Shown in pieces: positions 9,451-18,143 of a stretch of 64,000 nt of DNA (position 1 is its first letter; each line of letters starts with the position of its first letter). The position numbers and the translations under genes are program-made. The DNA is from Gallionella sp. (GTDB lineage Bacteria > Pseudomonadota > Gammaproteobacteria > Burkholderiales > Gallionellaceae), in NCBI GenBank assembly GCA_028687575.1, contig JAQTZW010000001.1:248001-312000 (forward strand), given 5' to 3'. Below the pieces are notes generated by a model. The model was not told where the DNA came from, ran no database searches, and worked only from the letters and a program-made list of their open reading frames with translations.

Positions 9451-9945
9451 ATGTACGCACGGCCTTTCATAGATAGTCTGGATTTTGCCAGAAATGGCAT
9501 GCAAATGGACGCGGAAGTGCCGTTTGCGGAGTTGTCGCGTTTGCGGGATGTGCTGGAAGATACGCAAGGTGTGTTGCGGTACAGTCTCAAGGGGGCGATG
9601 GACGTGCAGGGCAGTCCAGTGTTGGATGTCAGTATGTCTGGGCTCTGCCACTTGCGTTGCCAGCGCTGCCTTCAGGGCATGGATTACGCGATTCAGTATG
9701 AAACACGGCTGATATTGCGTAACGAAGCCGAGCTGGATGAATTGCAGGACGATGACGAAGAATTTGATAGCATCCTGGCTGATCCAAATCTGGATGTGCT
9801 GGAATTGCTGGAAGAAGAGATTTTGTTGAGCCTGCCAATCGCACCCAGGCATGAATTGGGTGCCTGTCAGGCGGCAGCGAGTGAAAGTGTACGGCAGGAG
9901 GAAAAACATCCTTTTGCGGTGTTAGAAAAATTGAAACAAAACTAA
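9451..9945 (+). CDS. yceD: YceD family protein (DUF177)
   Basis: 164 residues. The N-terminal pattern RPFIDSLDFARNG and the central SGLCHLRCQRCLQGMDY, with its Cys pair, are typical of the YceD/DUF177 family, which is encoded just before rpmF and is implicated in 23S rRNA accumulation. The acidic stretch ELQDDDEEFDSI and the ending PFAVLEKLKQN are also family traits. An open frame extends upstream, but the promoter at 9413-9441 makes the ATG at 9451 the first practical start. No Shine-Dalgarno fits in so short a leader. Confidence 0.9.
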   Translation: MYARPFIDSLDFARNGMQMDAEVPFAELSRLRDVLEDTQGVLRYSLKGAMDVQGSPVLDVSMSGLCHLRCQRCLQGMDYAIQYETRLILRNEAELDELQDDDEEFDSILADPNLDVLELLEEEILLSLPIAPRHELGACQAAASESVRQEEKHPFAVLEKLKQN

Positions 9946-9972
9946 TTTTAGATTTATCCAAGGAGCAATAGC

Positions 9973-10152
9973 ATGGCAGTTCAACAGAATAAAAAATCCC
10001 CATCCAAGCGTGGCATGCACCGCGCCCATGATTTCCTGACTGCTCCGGCCACAGCCATCGAGCCGACAACAGGTGAAAATCATCTGCGTCATCACATCAG
10101 CCCGAACGGTTTTTACCGTGGCAAAAAAGTTGTAAAGACCAAAGGCGAGTAA
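9973..10152 (+). CDS. rpmF: 50S ribosomal protein L32
   Basis: 59 residues, too short for most ORF screens. The translation begins [20 protein letters not shown] and ends [14 protein letters not shown], the full L32 pattern. AAGGAGC (9959-9965) lies seven bases before the ATG. The zinc-binding cysteines of some L32 proteins are absent, so this is a zinc-free form. It follows yceD by 27 bases and is closed by a terminator, so yceD-rpmF can be expressed separately from the fatty-acid genes. Confidence 0.97.
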   Translation: MAVQQNKKSPSKRGMHRAHDFLTAPATAIEPTTGENHLRHHISPNGFYRGKKVVKTKGE

Positions 10153-10164
10153 TTAGCCTGATAG

Positions 10165-10200
10165 CGCAGCCGATTGTAATGATCGGCTGCGTTTTTGTTT
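10165..10200 (+). terminator. Rho-independent terminator after rpmF
   Basis: A perfect 10-bp stem, CGCAGCCGAT (10165-10174) with ATCGGCTGCG (10182-10191), a 7-base loop, then TTTTTGTTT. It separates rpmF from plsX, so plsX needs readthrough or a promoter in 10201-10330. Confidence 0.88.
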
Positions 10201-10336
10201 CTGTCATACTCGTTACTCGAATTCTCGTGTCCGGCGTAACCGATTCGTCGCGTGGCAAGGTGGCGCAATTGCGCCATTGCAGTCGCGATATTAGCGGCTA
10301 CTGGATTGCGGGATTTCCCTAGCCAAGGATTACATT

Positions 10337-11389
10337 GTGGATGTCACATTAGCTATAGATGCGATGGGGGGCGACCACGGTACTGCGGCGACTCTCCCAG
10401 CAGCAATCCAGTTCCTCAAACAATACCCTGGTGACAACATTATTCTCGTGGGGCTGCCTGACGTGATTGAGTCAGGTTTGCTGGCATTGGGTGTCAAGGT
10501 TACCGGTGGACAGTTTGGTTCCCGCCTCCGCATCCATGCGGCCAGTGAGTTGGTCGGCATGGACGAGCAGCCGCAGTCCGCGCTACGCGGCAAGAAGGAT
10601 TCCTCGATGCGCGTGGCCATCAATCTGGTCAAGAGCGGCGAGGCGTCTGCCTGTGTCAGCTCCGGCAATACCGGCGCGCTGATGGCGACTGCCCGCTATG
10701 TGCTGAAGACCCTGCCCGGCATAGATCGTCCGGCGATCGCCTCCTACCTGCCGACTAAAAGCGGCCAGGTCTGCATGCTCGATCTCGGCGCGAATACCGA
10801 CTGCACGCCCGAACACCTGCTGCAATTCGCCATCATGGGCTCCACGCTGGTCACGGCGCTGGAGCACAAACCCAACCCCAGCGTGGGCCTGCTGAACATC
10901 GGTTCGGAAGACATCAAGGGTAATGAGGTGGTCAAACAGACCGCCGTGCTGCTGCGTGAGAGCGACCTGAATTTCTACGGCAACGTCGAAGGTAACGATA
11001 TTTTCAAGGGCACGACCGATCTGGTGGTATGTGACGGTTTCGTCGGCAATGTCGCGCTGAAGACCACCGAGGGTCTGGCGCAGATGCTGGGCGGCTTCCT
11101 GCGTGAAGAATTTGGCCGCAACCTGTTTACCAAGTTCGCCGCACTGATCGCACTGCCGGTGTTGAAGGCTTTCAAGCGCAGGGTGGACCATCGCCGCTAT
11201 AATGGCGCGAGTTTTCTCGGCCTGAAGGGCATCGTGGTGAAGAGCCACGGTTCGGCTGACCAACTGGCCTTCTTCTGCGCCCTCGAACGCGCCGCCGAAG
11301 AAGCACGCGGCGGCATGCTGGCGCACATCAGCGAACATATAGAAAAGTGGCATAACGAGCGGCAACAAACTGAGCAAGGAGTCGTTTGA
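10337..11389 (+). CDS. plsX: Phosphate acyltransferase PlsX
   Basis: 350 residues. PlsX makes acyl-phosphate from acyl-ACP, the acyl donor used by PlsY to start phospholipid synthesis. The N-terminus [13 protein letters not shown], the [18 protein letters not shown] segment, LDLGANTDC and [14 protein letters not shown] are diagnostic. The start is GTG, with AAGGA (10324-10328) eight bases upstream. The stop overlaps the fabH ATG by one base. The gene heads plsX-fabH-fabD-fabG. Confidence 0.96.
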   Translation: MDVTLAIDAMGGDHGTAATLPAAIQFLKQYPGDNIILVGLPDVIESGLLALGVKVTGGQFGSRLRIHAASELVGMDEQPQSALRGKKDSSMRVAINLVKSGEASACVSSGNTGALMATARYVLKTLPGIDRPAIASYLPTKSGQVCMLDLGANTDCTPEHLLQFAIMGSTLVTALEHKPNPSVGLLNIGSEDIKGNEVVKQTAVLLRESDLNFYGNVEGNDIFKGTTDLVVCDGFVGNVALKTTEGLAQMLGGFLREEFGRNLFTKFAALIALPVLKAFKRRVDHRRYNGASFLGLKGIVVKSHGSADQLAFFCALERAAEEARGGMLAHISEHIEKWHNERQQTEQGVV

Positions 11390-12348
11390 TGTATTCAAGG
11401 ATCATCGGTACCGGCAGCTATTTGCCCGCCAAGACACTGACCAACTTCGATCTGGAAAAGATCGTGGACACCTCAGACGAATGGATCGTGTCGCGCAGCG
11501 GCATCCACGAGCGGCACATCGCGGCGGACGATGAAACGACCAGCGACCTGGCCATGCACGCCAGCCGTCGCGCCATCGAAGCGGCAGGCATCGCGCCGAA
11601 CGACATTGATCTCATCATCGTGGCGACCACCTCGCCCGACAAGACCTTCCCCAGCACCGCCTGCATTTTGCAGGACAAACTGGGCATCACCAGCGGCGGC
11701 GCGGCTTTTGACATGCAGGCAGTGTGTGGCGGCTTCGTCTATGCACTCAATACCGCCGACATGTACATCAAATGCGGGCAGGCCAGGACGGTGCTGGTGG
11801 TGGGGGCCGAGGTGCTGTCGCGCATGCTGGACTGGAATGATCGCACCACCTGTGTGTTGTTCGGCGACGGTGCGGGTGCGGTGGTGCTGCAAGCCAGCGA
11901 AACGCCCGGCATCCTCGCCGGTAAGCTGCATTCCGATGGCCGTCACCACGCGCTGTTGCGCGCCGACGGCAATATCCGCCACGGCGCAGTGGCGGGCGAA
12001 CCGTTCATCAAGATGGAAGGTCAGGCGGTGTTCAAGTTCGCCGTCACCGTGCTGAGTTCGGTGGTGGAAGAGGTGCTGGCAGGCACCGGCATGAAGGGTT
12101 CCGACATAGACTGGCTGGTGCCGCATCAGGCCAATATCCGCATCATCGAGGCGACCGCCAAAAAGCTGGGCCTGGGCATGGATAACGTGGTGGCGACCGT
12201 CGCCCAGCACGGCAATACCTCGTCCGCTTCCATCCCGCTGGCGCTGGACACTGCCGTGCGCGACGGGCGCATCAAGCCCGGCCAGACTTTGCTGCTGGAA
12301 GCCATCGGCGGCGGCTTCACTTGGGGCGCGGTGCTGCTGCGCTACTAA
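11389..12348 (+). CDS. fabH: Beta-ketoacyl-ACP synthase III
   Basis: 319 residues. FabH condenses acetyl-CoA with malonyl-ACP to initiate fatty acid synthesis. The catalytic triad is visible: Cys in [13 protein letters not shown], His in VPHQANIRI and Asn in [10 protein letters not shown]. The [17 protein letters not shown]-terminal motif and [13 protein letters not shown] end are standard. Start ATG at 11389 with AAGGAG seven bases upstream; an in-frame TTG just before it is ignored. Confidence 0.97.
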   Translation: MYSRIIGTGSYLPAKTLTNFDLEKIVDTSDEWIVSRSGIHERHIAADDETTSDLAMHASRRAIEAAGIAPNDIDLIIVATTSPDKTFPSTACILQDKLGITSGGAAFDMQAVCGGFVYALNTADMYIKCGQARTVLVVGAEVLSRMLDWNDRTTCVLFGDGAGAVVLQASETPGILAGKLHSDGRHHALLRADGNIRHGAVAGEPFIKMEGQAVFKFAVTVLSSVVEEVLAGTGMKGSDIDWLVPHQANIRIIEATAKKLGLGMDNVVATVAQHGNTSSASIPLALDTAVRDGRIKPGQTLLLEAIGGGFTWGAVLLRY

Positions 12349-12385
12349 CCTCCGAATTATTTGCTTAACTTTTAGAGTGACTGTT

Positions 12386-13318
12386 ATGACTAATTTCGCA
12401 TTTGTTTTTCCCGGTCAGGGTTCGCAATCGCGCGGCATGATGAACGGCTATGCCGATTTTTCCGTGGTGCGTGACACCTTTGCCGAAGCCTCCGAGGTGT
12501 TGCAGCAGGACTTGTGGCAACTGGTGGCCGAAGGCGAAGATGCCGAGTTGAACGCGACCGTCAACACCCAACCTTTGATGCTGACCGCCGGTGTGGCGGT
12601 ATGGCGCGCCTGGCAATCGCAGAACGGCCCGGCACCGACCATGATGGCCGGCCACAGTCTGGGCGAATACACCGCGCTGGTCGCGGCAGGCGCACTCAAG
12701 TTTGCCGATGCGCTGCCGCTGGTGCGCTACCGCGCCCAGTGCATGCAGCAGGCCGTGCCGGAAGGTGTGGGCGGTATCGCCGCGATTCTGGGGCTGGATG
12801 ACGACACGGTGCGCGCCGTATGCAGCGAAGGCGCTGCCGGCGAAGTGCTGGAAGCGGTCAATTTCAATTCGCCGGGCCAAGTGGTGATCGCCGGCAACCG
12901 TGCGGCGGTCGAGCGCGGCATGGCGTTGGCTAAAGAGAAAGGTGCCAAGCGCGCGCTGATGCTGCCGATGAGCGTGCCCTCGCATTGCAGCCTGCTGAAG
13001 GGCGCTGCCGAGCAACTGCGCGCCTATCTGGAGAATGTCGCGGTGAGCGCACCAATCATCCCGGTGCTGCACAACGCGGACGTGGCGGCCTACAGCGATG
13101 CGGCACAGATCCGCGATGCGCTGGTGCGCCAGTTGTATTCGCCGGTGCGCTGGGTCGAGACCGTGCAGGCGTTCGGCAAGCAGGGCATCACGCACAACGT
13201 CGAATGCGCGCCGGGCAAGGTGCTGGCAGGACTGAACAAACGCATAGACACCAATCAGCAGGCGCTGGCCATCAACGATGGCGCGGCGCTGACGCAAGTT
13301 CTGGCTACATTCGCTTAA
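12386..13318 (+). CDS. fabD: Malonyl-CoA:ACP transacylase
   Basis: 310 residues. FabD moves malonyl from CoA to acyl carrier protein. The sequence starts TNFAFVFPGQGSQSRGM, carries the catalytic serine motif GHSLGEYTALVAAG, the active-site His region VPSHCSLLKGAAE, and Q in NFNSPGQVVIAG. The ATG at 12386 matches the family N-terminus; a GTG nine bases earlier is possible. It is followed 12 bases later by fabG. Confidence 0.96.
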   Translation: MTNFAFVFPGQGSQSRGMMNGYADFSVVRDTFAEASEVLQQDLWQLVAEGEDAELNATVNTQPLMLTAGVAVWRAWQSQNGPAPTMMAGHSLGEYTALVAAGALKFADALPLVRYRAQCMQQAVPEGVGGIAAILGLDDDTVRAVCSEGAAGEVLEAVNFNSPGQVVIAGNRAAVERGMALAKEKGAKRALMLPMSVPSHCSLLKGAAEQLRAYLENVAVSAPIIPVLHNADVAAYSDAAQIRDALVRQLYSPVRWVETVQAFGKQGITHNVECAPGKVLAGLNKRIDTNQQALAINDGAALTQVLATFA

Positions 13319-13330
13319 GGAGATTCTCAG

Positions 13331-14074
13331 ATGACATTGCAAGGACAAATCGCGCTGGTGACTGGCGCATCACGCGGCATCGGACAGGCCATCGCACTGG
13401 AACTGGGTCGTCAGGGTGCGACCGTGATCGGCACGGCGACCAGTGACAAGGGCGCTGCCGCCATCACCGACTATCTGGCCGCCGCCGGCATCAAGGGGCA
13501 GGGCTACGCGCTGAACGTCAACGACGTGGCGCAGACCGAAGCGGTGCTGGGCGAATTGCGCAAGCAGTTTGGCGAAATCTCCATCCTGGTCAACAACGCC
13601 GGCATCACCCGCGACAACCTGCTGGCACGGATGACCGACGAAGAGTGGGACGACGTACTGACCACCAACCTCAAATCCGTGTTCCGCCTGTCCCGCGCCG
13701 TGCTGCGCGCGATGATGAAGGCGCGGACCGGGCGCATCATCAGCATCTCCTCGGTGGTTGGCAGCATGGGCAACCCCGGCCAGGCCAACTACGCCGCCTC
13801 CAAGGCCGGCATGGCGGGCTTCACCAAGTCGCTGGCGCAAGAGATCGGCAGCCGTAACATCACCGTCAACTGCGTCGCCCCCGGCTTCATAGACACCGAC
13901 ATGACCCACGCGCTGGGCGAAGAGCAACGCGCCAAACTGGTTGAGCATGTGCCGCTGAAACGCCTGGGCACACCCGCCGACATCGCCCACGCCGTCGCCT
14001 TCCTGGCCAGCCCCGCCGCCGCCTACATCACCGGCGTCACCCTGCACGTCAACGGCGGGATGTACATGGAGTAA
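13331..14074 (+). CDS. fabG: 3-oxoacyl-ACP reductase
   Basis: 247 residues, a classical short-chain dehydrogenase that reduces beta-ketoacyl-ACP with NADPH. Seen: TGASRGIGQAIA nucleotide-binding loop, NNAGITRDNLLARM, catalytic Ser in SISSVVG, and YAASKAG with the Tyr-x3-Lys pair, then the ending GVTLHVNGGMYM. AAGGAG lies nine bases upstream. Normally acpP and fabF follow immediately; here they do not. Confidence 0.97.
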   Translation: MTLQGQIALVTGASRGIGQAIALELGRQGATVIGTATSDKGAAAITDYLAAAGIKGQGYALNVNDVAQTEAVLGELRKQFGEISILVNNAGITRDNLLARMTDEEWDDVLTTNLKSVFRLSRAVLRAMMKARTGRIISISSVVGSMGNPGQANYAASKAGMAGFTKSLAQEIGSRNITVNCVAPGFIDTDMTHALGEEQRAKLVEHVPLKRLGTPADIAHAVAFLASPAAAYITGVTLHVNGGMYME

Positions 14075-14080
14075 GCCCGC

Positions 14081-14110
14081 CGCCGCACGGGTTGGCCCAA
14101 CCGTGCGGCG
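14081..14110 (+). terminator. Strong GC hairpin closing the fab cluster
   Basis: CGCCGCACGG (14081-14090) pairs perfectly with CCGTGCGGCG (14101-14110) around a 10-base loop that can itself pair partly. No T-tract follows, so it may act as an mRNA 3' end stabiliser or a factor-assisted stop rather than a classical terminator. Confidence 0.5.
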
Positions 14111-14234
14111 AGCAAATCGTGTATTCCTTCGCTGTATGAAACCGGGAGTGGTTGCATACAGAAGATTAAAAACGACACGCCCTGTCATGGTCTTGCATCA
14201 AGATTCGGTCTTTCCTGGTTCAACGAATGGGGGC

Positions 14235-15134
14235 ATGCAAATGAGTTCAGGGTATCACGACACACTGGTTTACCGGCTATCAATGATGCTGGTAAAGCTG
14301 AATCAGGGTGAGAAACTTGATCCACAAAGTCTGGCCGAAGAGTTTGGGGTTAACATCCGCACCATACAGCGCGACATCAACGAACGCTTCGCCTATCTGC
14401 CCCTGCAGAAAACCGGCACGAAATATCATCTCGACCCCGCCTATCTGGGGAAGCTGACGACCCGCGACATTGAACGATTTGCCGGGCTGGCCGGTGTGCG
14501 CGGGCTGTTTCCCTCCTTGTCCGACGACTTCATGCGGGACATTTTCGATTCCCGCATCCAGTCCGCACTGTTGGTAAAAGGCCACCATTACGAAAATATT
14601 GCCGGCAAAGAGCCAGCCTTCAGGCAACTGGAGCAGGCGATCATTGCCCGCTGCCATGTGTCGTTCGACTACCACAAGCCGGAGGGAGCAAAACGCTACG
14701 AATCTGTCGCCCCGTTCAAGCTGATGAATCACAAGGGCATCTGGTATCTGGCCGCCCGCGATGGGGAAAAACTGAAGACCTACTCGTTCGCCAAGATCGC
14801 CTCCCTGTCGGTGATGGCCACCACCTTCAAGCCCGAGCCGGGCGTGGACAGGATGCTGTCCGAGGAAGATGGCATCTGGCTGGGCGAGGAAAAAAAGGAA
14901 ATCGTGCTCAAGATCGCAAGCGAAGTGGCCGGGTATTTCAAACGGCGCAAGCTGATCGCGAATCAGGTCATCGAAAAAGAGCTGGAAGACGGCGGGCTGA
15001 TTATTTCCGCGAAGGTAGGGCATGTGAACCAGGTATTGCCGATAGTCCGATACTGGATTCCACATATACGAATAATCAGCCCGGAAGGGTTGCAGGGTGA
15101 GTTGGAAGTTGAACTAAATGCCTATCTAAACTAG
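14235..15134 (+). CDS. WYL-domain transcriptional regulator
   Basis: 299 residues from the ATG at 14235. An N-terminal winged helix-turn-helix (about residues 8-55; LAEEFGVNIRTIQRDIN is the recognition region) is followed by a WYL ligand-binding domain (about 135-205, with KLMNHKGIWYLAARD) and a C-terminal WCX-like segment (about 220-299). WYL regulators sense nucleotides or oligonucleotides and often control defence or DNA-damage genes. It lies right after the fab cluster and 32 bases before a strongly ribosome-bound membrane-protein gene, which it may regulate. An upstream in-frame extension to 14103 is considered unlikely. Confidence 0.85.
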   Translation: MQMSSGYHDTLVYRLSMMLVKLNQGEKLDPQSLAEEFGVNIRTIQRDINERFAYLPLQKTGTKYHLDPAYLGKLTTRDIERFAGLAGVRGLFPSLSDDFMRDIFDSRIQSALLVKGHHYENIAGKEPAFRQLEQAIIARCHVSFDYHKPEGAKRYESVAPFKLMNHKGIWYLAARDGEKLKTYSFAKIASLSVMATTFKPEPGVDRMLSEEDGIWLGEEKKEIVLKIASEVAGYFKRRKLIANQVIEKELEDGGLIISAKVGHVNQVLPIVRYWIPHIRIISPEGLQGELEVELNAYLN

Positions 15135-15166
15135 AAGGCGATGATTTTTTTAACCAGGAGGAAATT

Positions 15167-15673
15167 ATGAGCACAAGCGTCATGAAACCAGCTACAGCAA
15201 ATATGGAATTGGCAATATTGAGTGCGGAAGCAGACTCAACATCCAGCAGTGATTTTTACATCTATCTTACAGAGCGTGGCTTGCCCGATGAAATTGCGCT
15301 TAGATTGATGGAGTTGCTTGAGAAGACTAAAGAAATTGGCGGCAGAGTGATCAACGTCGGGAAAATAGTTCTCTGCAAGATAATCGAGTTTGTAAAAGCG
15401 CATCCCAATCTCTCAATTGGTATCGTGTTGGGGGCTGCGATAGGCTCCCTAGCGCACTTGGTTCCATTTTTGGGGAATTTCCTGGCGACAATAACCATTC
15501 CACTTGGCGCATTCATTGGTGCAATTGCTGGTCATCAAATTGATAAAGCCGAGCAAGGTAAAGCAAGCGGCGGAGGTAATCTATTATTGTCTGTGCCACA
15601 GGACATGATTGAAATTGCCATGGCTTTTTTCAAGCTTCTTTCCGATATTTTTAATACGCTAACAAGCAAGTAA
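15167..15673 (+). CDS. Small membrane protein with glycine-rich hydrophobic hairpin, unknown
   Basis: 168 residues, no family recognised. A soluble N-terminal half (predicted helix about 40-60) leads to a 42-residue hydrophobic, glycine-rich stretch (about 81-122; IGIVLGAAIGSLAHLVPFLG, then IPLGAFIGAIAG) that could form a transmembrane hairpin, then a second amphipathic or hydrophobic helix near the C-terminus (DMIEIAMAFFKLLSDIF). The Shine-Dalgarno CAGGAGG is near perfect. Codon use is AT-richer than the flanking core genes, suggesting transfer. Probably one transcription unit with the WYL regulator upstream. Confidence 0.6.
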   Translation: MSTSVMKPATANMELAILSAEADSTSSSDFYIYLTERGLPDEIALRLMELLEKTKEIGGRVINVGKIVLCKIIEFVKAHPNLSIGIVLGAAIGSLAHLVPFLGNFLATITIPLGAFIGAIAGHQIDKAEQGKASGGGNLLLSVPQDMIEIAMAFFKLLSDIFNTLTSK

Positions 15674-15741
15674 CTTAACCATCCCCAGCATAGCCGGGGA
15701 CCCAATTTACCCTTCATTAGTGAAAAGATCGGGGAATGTAC

Positions 15742-16728
15742 ATGTCTGAGCCACAAAAAATAACAAAAGAGCAGCTTCTCAAGACAATTGACCGTCTTAA
15801 GAAGAATCCACATGACAGAGTTGGCATCTTAGGCCAGGGGGGAATCACTGTATTGGGGGCTGGCTTAGGTGCGGCTGCTGCGGGGACAGCCGCAAGCGCA
15901 ATGGGTGCAACATCAATTTTTGGATTAACAGCTGCGGCCAAAGTAGTGGGTGTAACGTTGGTCTCAGGCACACCGATTGGTTGGGTTCTTGGACTTGGAG
16001 CGATTGGTGGCGCAGCTGCTTATGGAATTTCCAAATTGGTTCACAGTGGTGGTATTTCAGAGGGCAGAAAAAAAGAATTATTACAAAAATATACTGAAGT
16101 CCTGAAAGATATCGAGGCCAAAGAACGAGCCGGTGATGTTTCCGATGAGGATAAAAACAGTTTTCACATTTCATTGCGGGAACTCATTGAAAAGGATGTC
16201 ATCGCACCGGAAAAGGCATCACAACTCATGGAGATGGTTGAAAATGGGCGTATTCCACTTTCTCAGGGCATACAAATTGTTAAAGACTTGTTGGAAGAAG
16301 GTCAGGAATCAAAGCTTGAGGAAGTAAAACAGGAAATCCAAAAGCCATATAATTCGGTTGACCAACAATTGCAGCGGAATGTCGACATTATTAATAAATT
16401 AATCGCTGAAATTGAAGCGCAAAAGCTTGCTATTGCAAATCAGAACGAGGTGTTGTTGGCGCATGATCGGGCACTGCAGCAGGCTGAAAATTTGGTTTCC
16501 ACCTTGAAACTGCAATTGCAAAAGACAGATGATCAACTTGGTTTGCTAACCGACAAGGTCGCATCAGATGCCTCTAATATTGCCATGCACGATACCGTAA
16601 TCGGACGGCATGCAGCTGAAATTCAGAAAATCAATGAAGGGGCTGCAAAAATAAAGTTGTTATCAATGATTGCAGTTGGTATGTCTATTCTGTCTGCGGC
16701 ATTGTGCGTTGCAATTCTGATTAAATAA
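15742..16728 (+). CDS. Coiled-coil membrane protein, unknown
   Basis: 328 residues from the ATG at 15742 (GGGGA seven bases upstream; the ATG at 15736 is too close). Layout: short charged N-terminus, glycine/alanine-rich hydrophobic region (about 28-96, several GxxxG-like repeats), a charged region with many Glu/Lys, a predicted coiled coil (about 200-295, QLQRNVDIINKLIAEIEAQK onward), and a C-terminal transmembrane helix (SMIAVGMSILSAALCVAILI) ending in Lys. The architecture suggests membrane insertion or tethering at both ends. AT-rich codon use like its neighbour. Function unknown. Confidence 0.6.
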   Translation: MSEPQKITKEQLLKTIDRLKKNPHDRVGILGQGGITVLGAGLGAAAAGTAASAMGATSIFGLTAAAKVVGVTLVSGTPIGWVLGLGAIGGAAAYGISKLVHSGGISEGRKKELLQKYTEVLKDIEAKERAGDVSDEDKNSFHISLRELIEKDVIAPEKASQLMEMVENGRIPLSQGIQIVKDLLEEGQESKLEEVKQEIQKPYNSVDQQLQRNVDIINKLIAEIEAQKLAIANQNEVLLAHDRALQQAENLVSTLKLQLQKTDDQLGLLTDKVASDASNIAMHDTVIGRHAAEIQKINEGAAKIKLLSMIAVGMSILSAALCVAILIK

Positions 16729-16774
16729 TGCTTATGTTCTGCTTTCAGCCCCCCACTTTATTTCAGTCCAAAAA

Positions 16775-17317
16775 ATGACATCTTTCGTGATATCGAATTC
16801 AATACAGATTGTGTATGGTGCCTTGGTATTCGGCGGGATTTGGTGGACAACGCGGAATAGATGGAAGAACGATTCGAAACTTCCCGAGACGTATCTTCTT
16901 TATTCGAAGGGGCGGTATAAAAAAGCCATTCGAAAGTACCCTTGCTTCAATTGGAAGATTGGTTTTCTATATGCAGCTCTTTTTTTCTGGATAATTCCAC
17001 TTTTGGTATGGCGTTACGGAAAGTGGATTACAGTATTACTGATCGGAATCCCCGCAGCTATTTCATCCGTAATTTTTAATTGGTTATTTTTATTTGCTAC
17101 GGGGAGCGCGGCGAATCTAGGCATTTCATTGATGTTTGGGTGGGTGGTGGGACGAGTTATAAGTGGTGCGGTAGGGGTTTATCTCGCTTCAAAGGATTCG
17201 GAATTGGCATCGCGTCATCTGATGAGGTCCGGTTGGGATTGTTTCGGGGAAGTAGATGCCCAAAATGAGAAGGCTGCTCTTTGCCTAGCCGATACGAGAG
17301 ATGCGCCTATTCGTTAG
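16775..17317 (+). CDS. Polytopic membrane protein, possibly DUF2628-like
   Basis: 180 residues with about four hydrophobic segments (around 8-26, 62-80, 84-112 and 114-136). The pattern CFNWKIGFLYAALFFW followed by a basic patch (WRYGKW), and the C-terminal ASRHLMRSGWDCFGEVDAQN with a following AA, resembles DUF2628-type inner-membrane proteins. No clear Shine-Dalgarno is seen. It closes the AT-rich block that follows the WYL regulator; whether it belongs functionally with the two preceding genes is unclear. Confidence 0.5.
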   Translation: MTSFVISNSIQIVYGALVFGGIWWTTRNRWKNDSKLPETYLLYSKGRYKKAIRKYPCFNWKIGFLYAALFFWIIPLLVWRYGKWITVLLIGIPAAISSVIFNWLFLFATGSAANLGISLMFGWVVGRVISGAVGVYLASKDSELASRHLMRSGWDCFGEVDAQNEKAALCLADTRDAPIR

Positions 17318-17476
17318 GCTCGCAGAATGCGACGCAGCCTGGTTGCCGCTTGGCTCTGCTGATTTCGGCGATTGTCATTCTTTTCGATTTCAAAAATACG
17401 ACATAACCTGTCACTCCCCCTCTCTATGATGTCCTCACTTGGTCATTCCGGCCAAGCAACATAGGAGGGGCATCAA

Positions 17477-17689
17477 ATGATCTGGATAGTCGGTTTGTTG
17501 TTGGCGTTCGTGTTTGTCAAACTCGGGATGCTCATCATCATGGTCAAGTTGCTGGCGGTTGCCTTGAAGTTGGCATTGCTGGTCATCGCTGGGTTCGCCA
17601 TCGCATTCATGTGGCGCAAGCTGTTCGGGCTGAAGCTGAATACCTGTAAGGTGTTTCAGCCGAAGCAAATCATTTCCAGGGGGAAATAG
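17477..17689 (+). CDS. Small membrane protein, unknown
   Basis: 70 residues, almost entirely two hydrophobic helices (about 2-24 and 26-45), then a short basic tail. A strong AGGAGGGG (17463-17470) precedes the ATG by six bases. It is two bases from the next gene, so the two form an operon. No family recognised; low complexity (L, V, A, I) makes homology hard to judge. Confidence 0.5.
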   Translation: MIWIVGLLLAFVFVKLGMLIIMVKLLAVALKLALLVIAGFAIAFMWRKLFGLKLNTCKVFQPKQIISRGK

Positions 17690-17691
17690 TC

Positions 17692-18132
17692 ATGGGATGG
17701 GTGGCGTGGACGCTCATTATTCTGTTCGTACTGGCGGTGATCGGGAACAGTGCCGAAAAAAAGAAACAACAGGAAATCCAGCAGGAGGCCTTGCGGCGGC
17801 GCCAAGAGGCCGAGGACTACATCATGAATAGCGGGGATACCGAAGCCATCAAGACGCTGATGCTGGCCAGAGCGAATCCCGCGAATTACAGCCAGGTGAT
17901 GGCGGGCGGCATGAACCGGGGGAACGATACCCTCAAGACGGCCTTGGGGGTGATGACGGGTGTGGTGGCCGGCAATCTGATCGCTGACGCGATAACGGCC
18001 TCCGCCATCTCAAGCGCCCTGGAAGACATGCAAAAGGAAGTCGCTGCCTTTGAGCATGGTAGTTCGGGCAGTGACGCATCTTCCGTTGATTCTTTCTGGG
18101 GTGGCGGTGACGATTCCTCCACGGAACTATAG
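17692..18132 (+). CDS. Small membrane-anchored protein, unknown
   Basis: 146 residues. One N-terminal transmembrane helix (about 2-20), then a charged helical segment rich in Gln/Glu/Arg (about 23-45), a central glycine/alanine-rich hydrophobic stretch (ALGVMTGVVAGNLIADAITAS, about 84-104) and a Ser/Gly/Asp-rich C-terminal tail. The Shine-Dalgarno is AGGGGGAAA. It lies between a small membrane protein and a small secreted protein, all tightly spaced, suggesting a common envelope role that cannot be named. Confidence 0.55.
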   Translation: MGWVAWTLIILFVLAVIGNSAEKKKQQEIQQEALRRRQEAEDYIMNSGDTEAIKTLMLARANPANYSQVMAGGMNRGNDTLKTALGVMTGVVAGNLIADAITASAISSALEDMQKEVAAFEHGSSGSDASSVDSFWGGGDDSSTEL

Positions 18133-18143
18133 GAGCCATGATG

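Noticed and set aside
14103..14234. N-terminal extension of the WYL regulator
   Set aside because: The extra 44 residues are not family-like, and the next ATG at 14235 leads straight to the helix-turn-helix domain.
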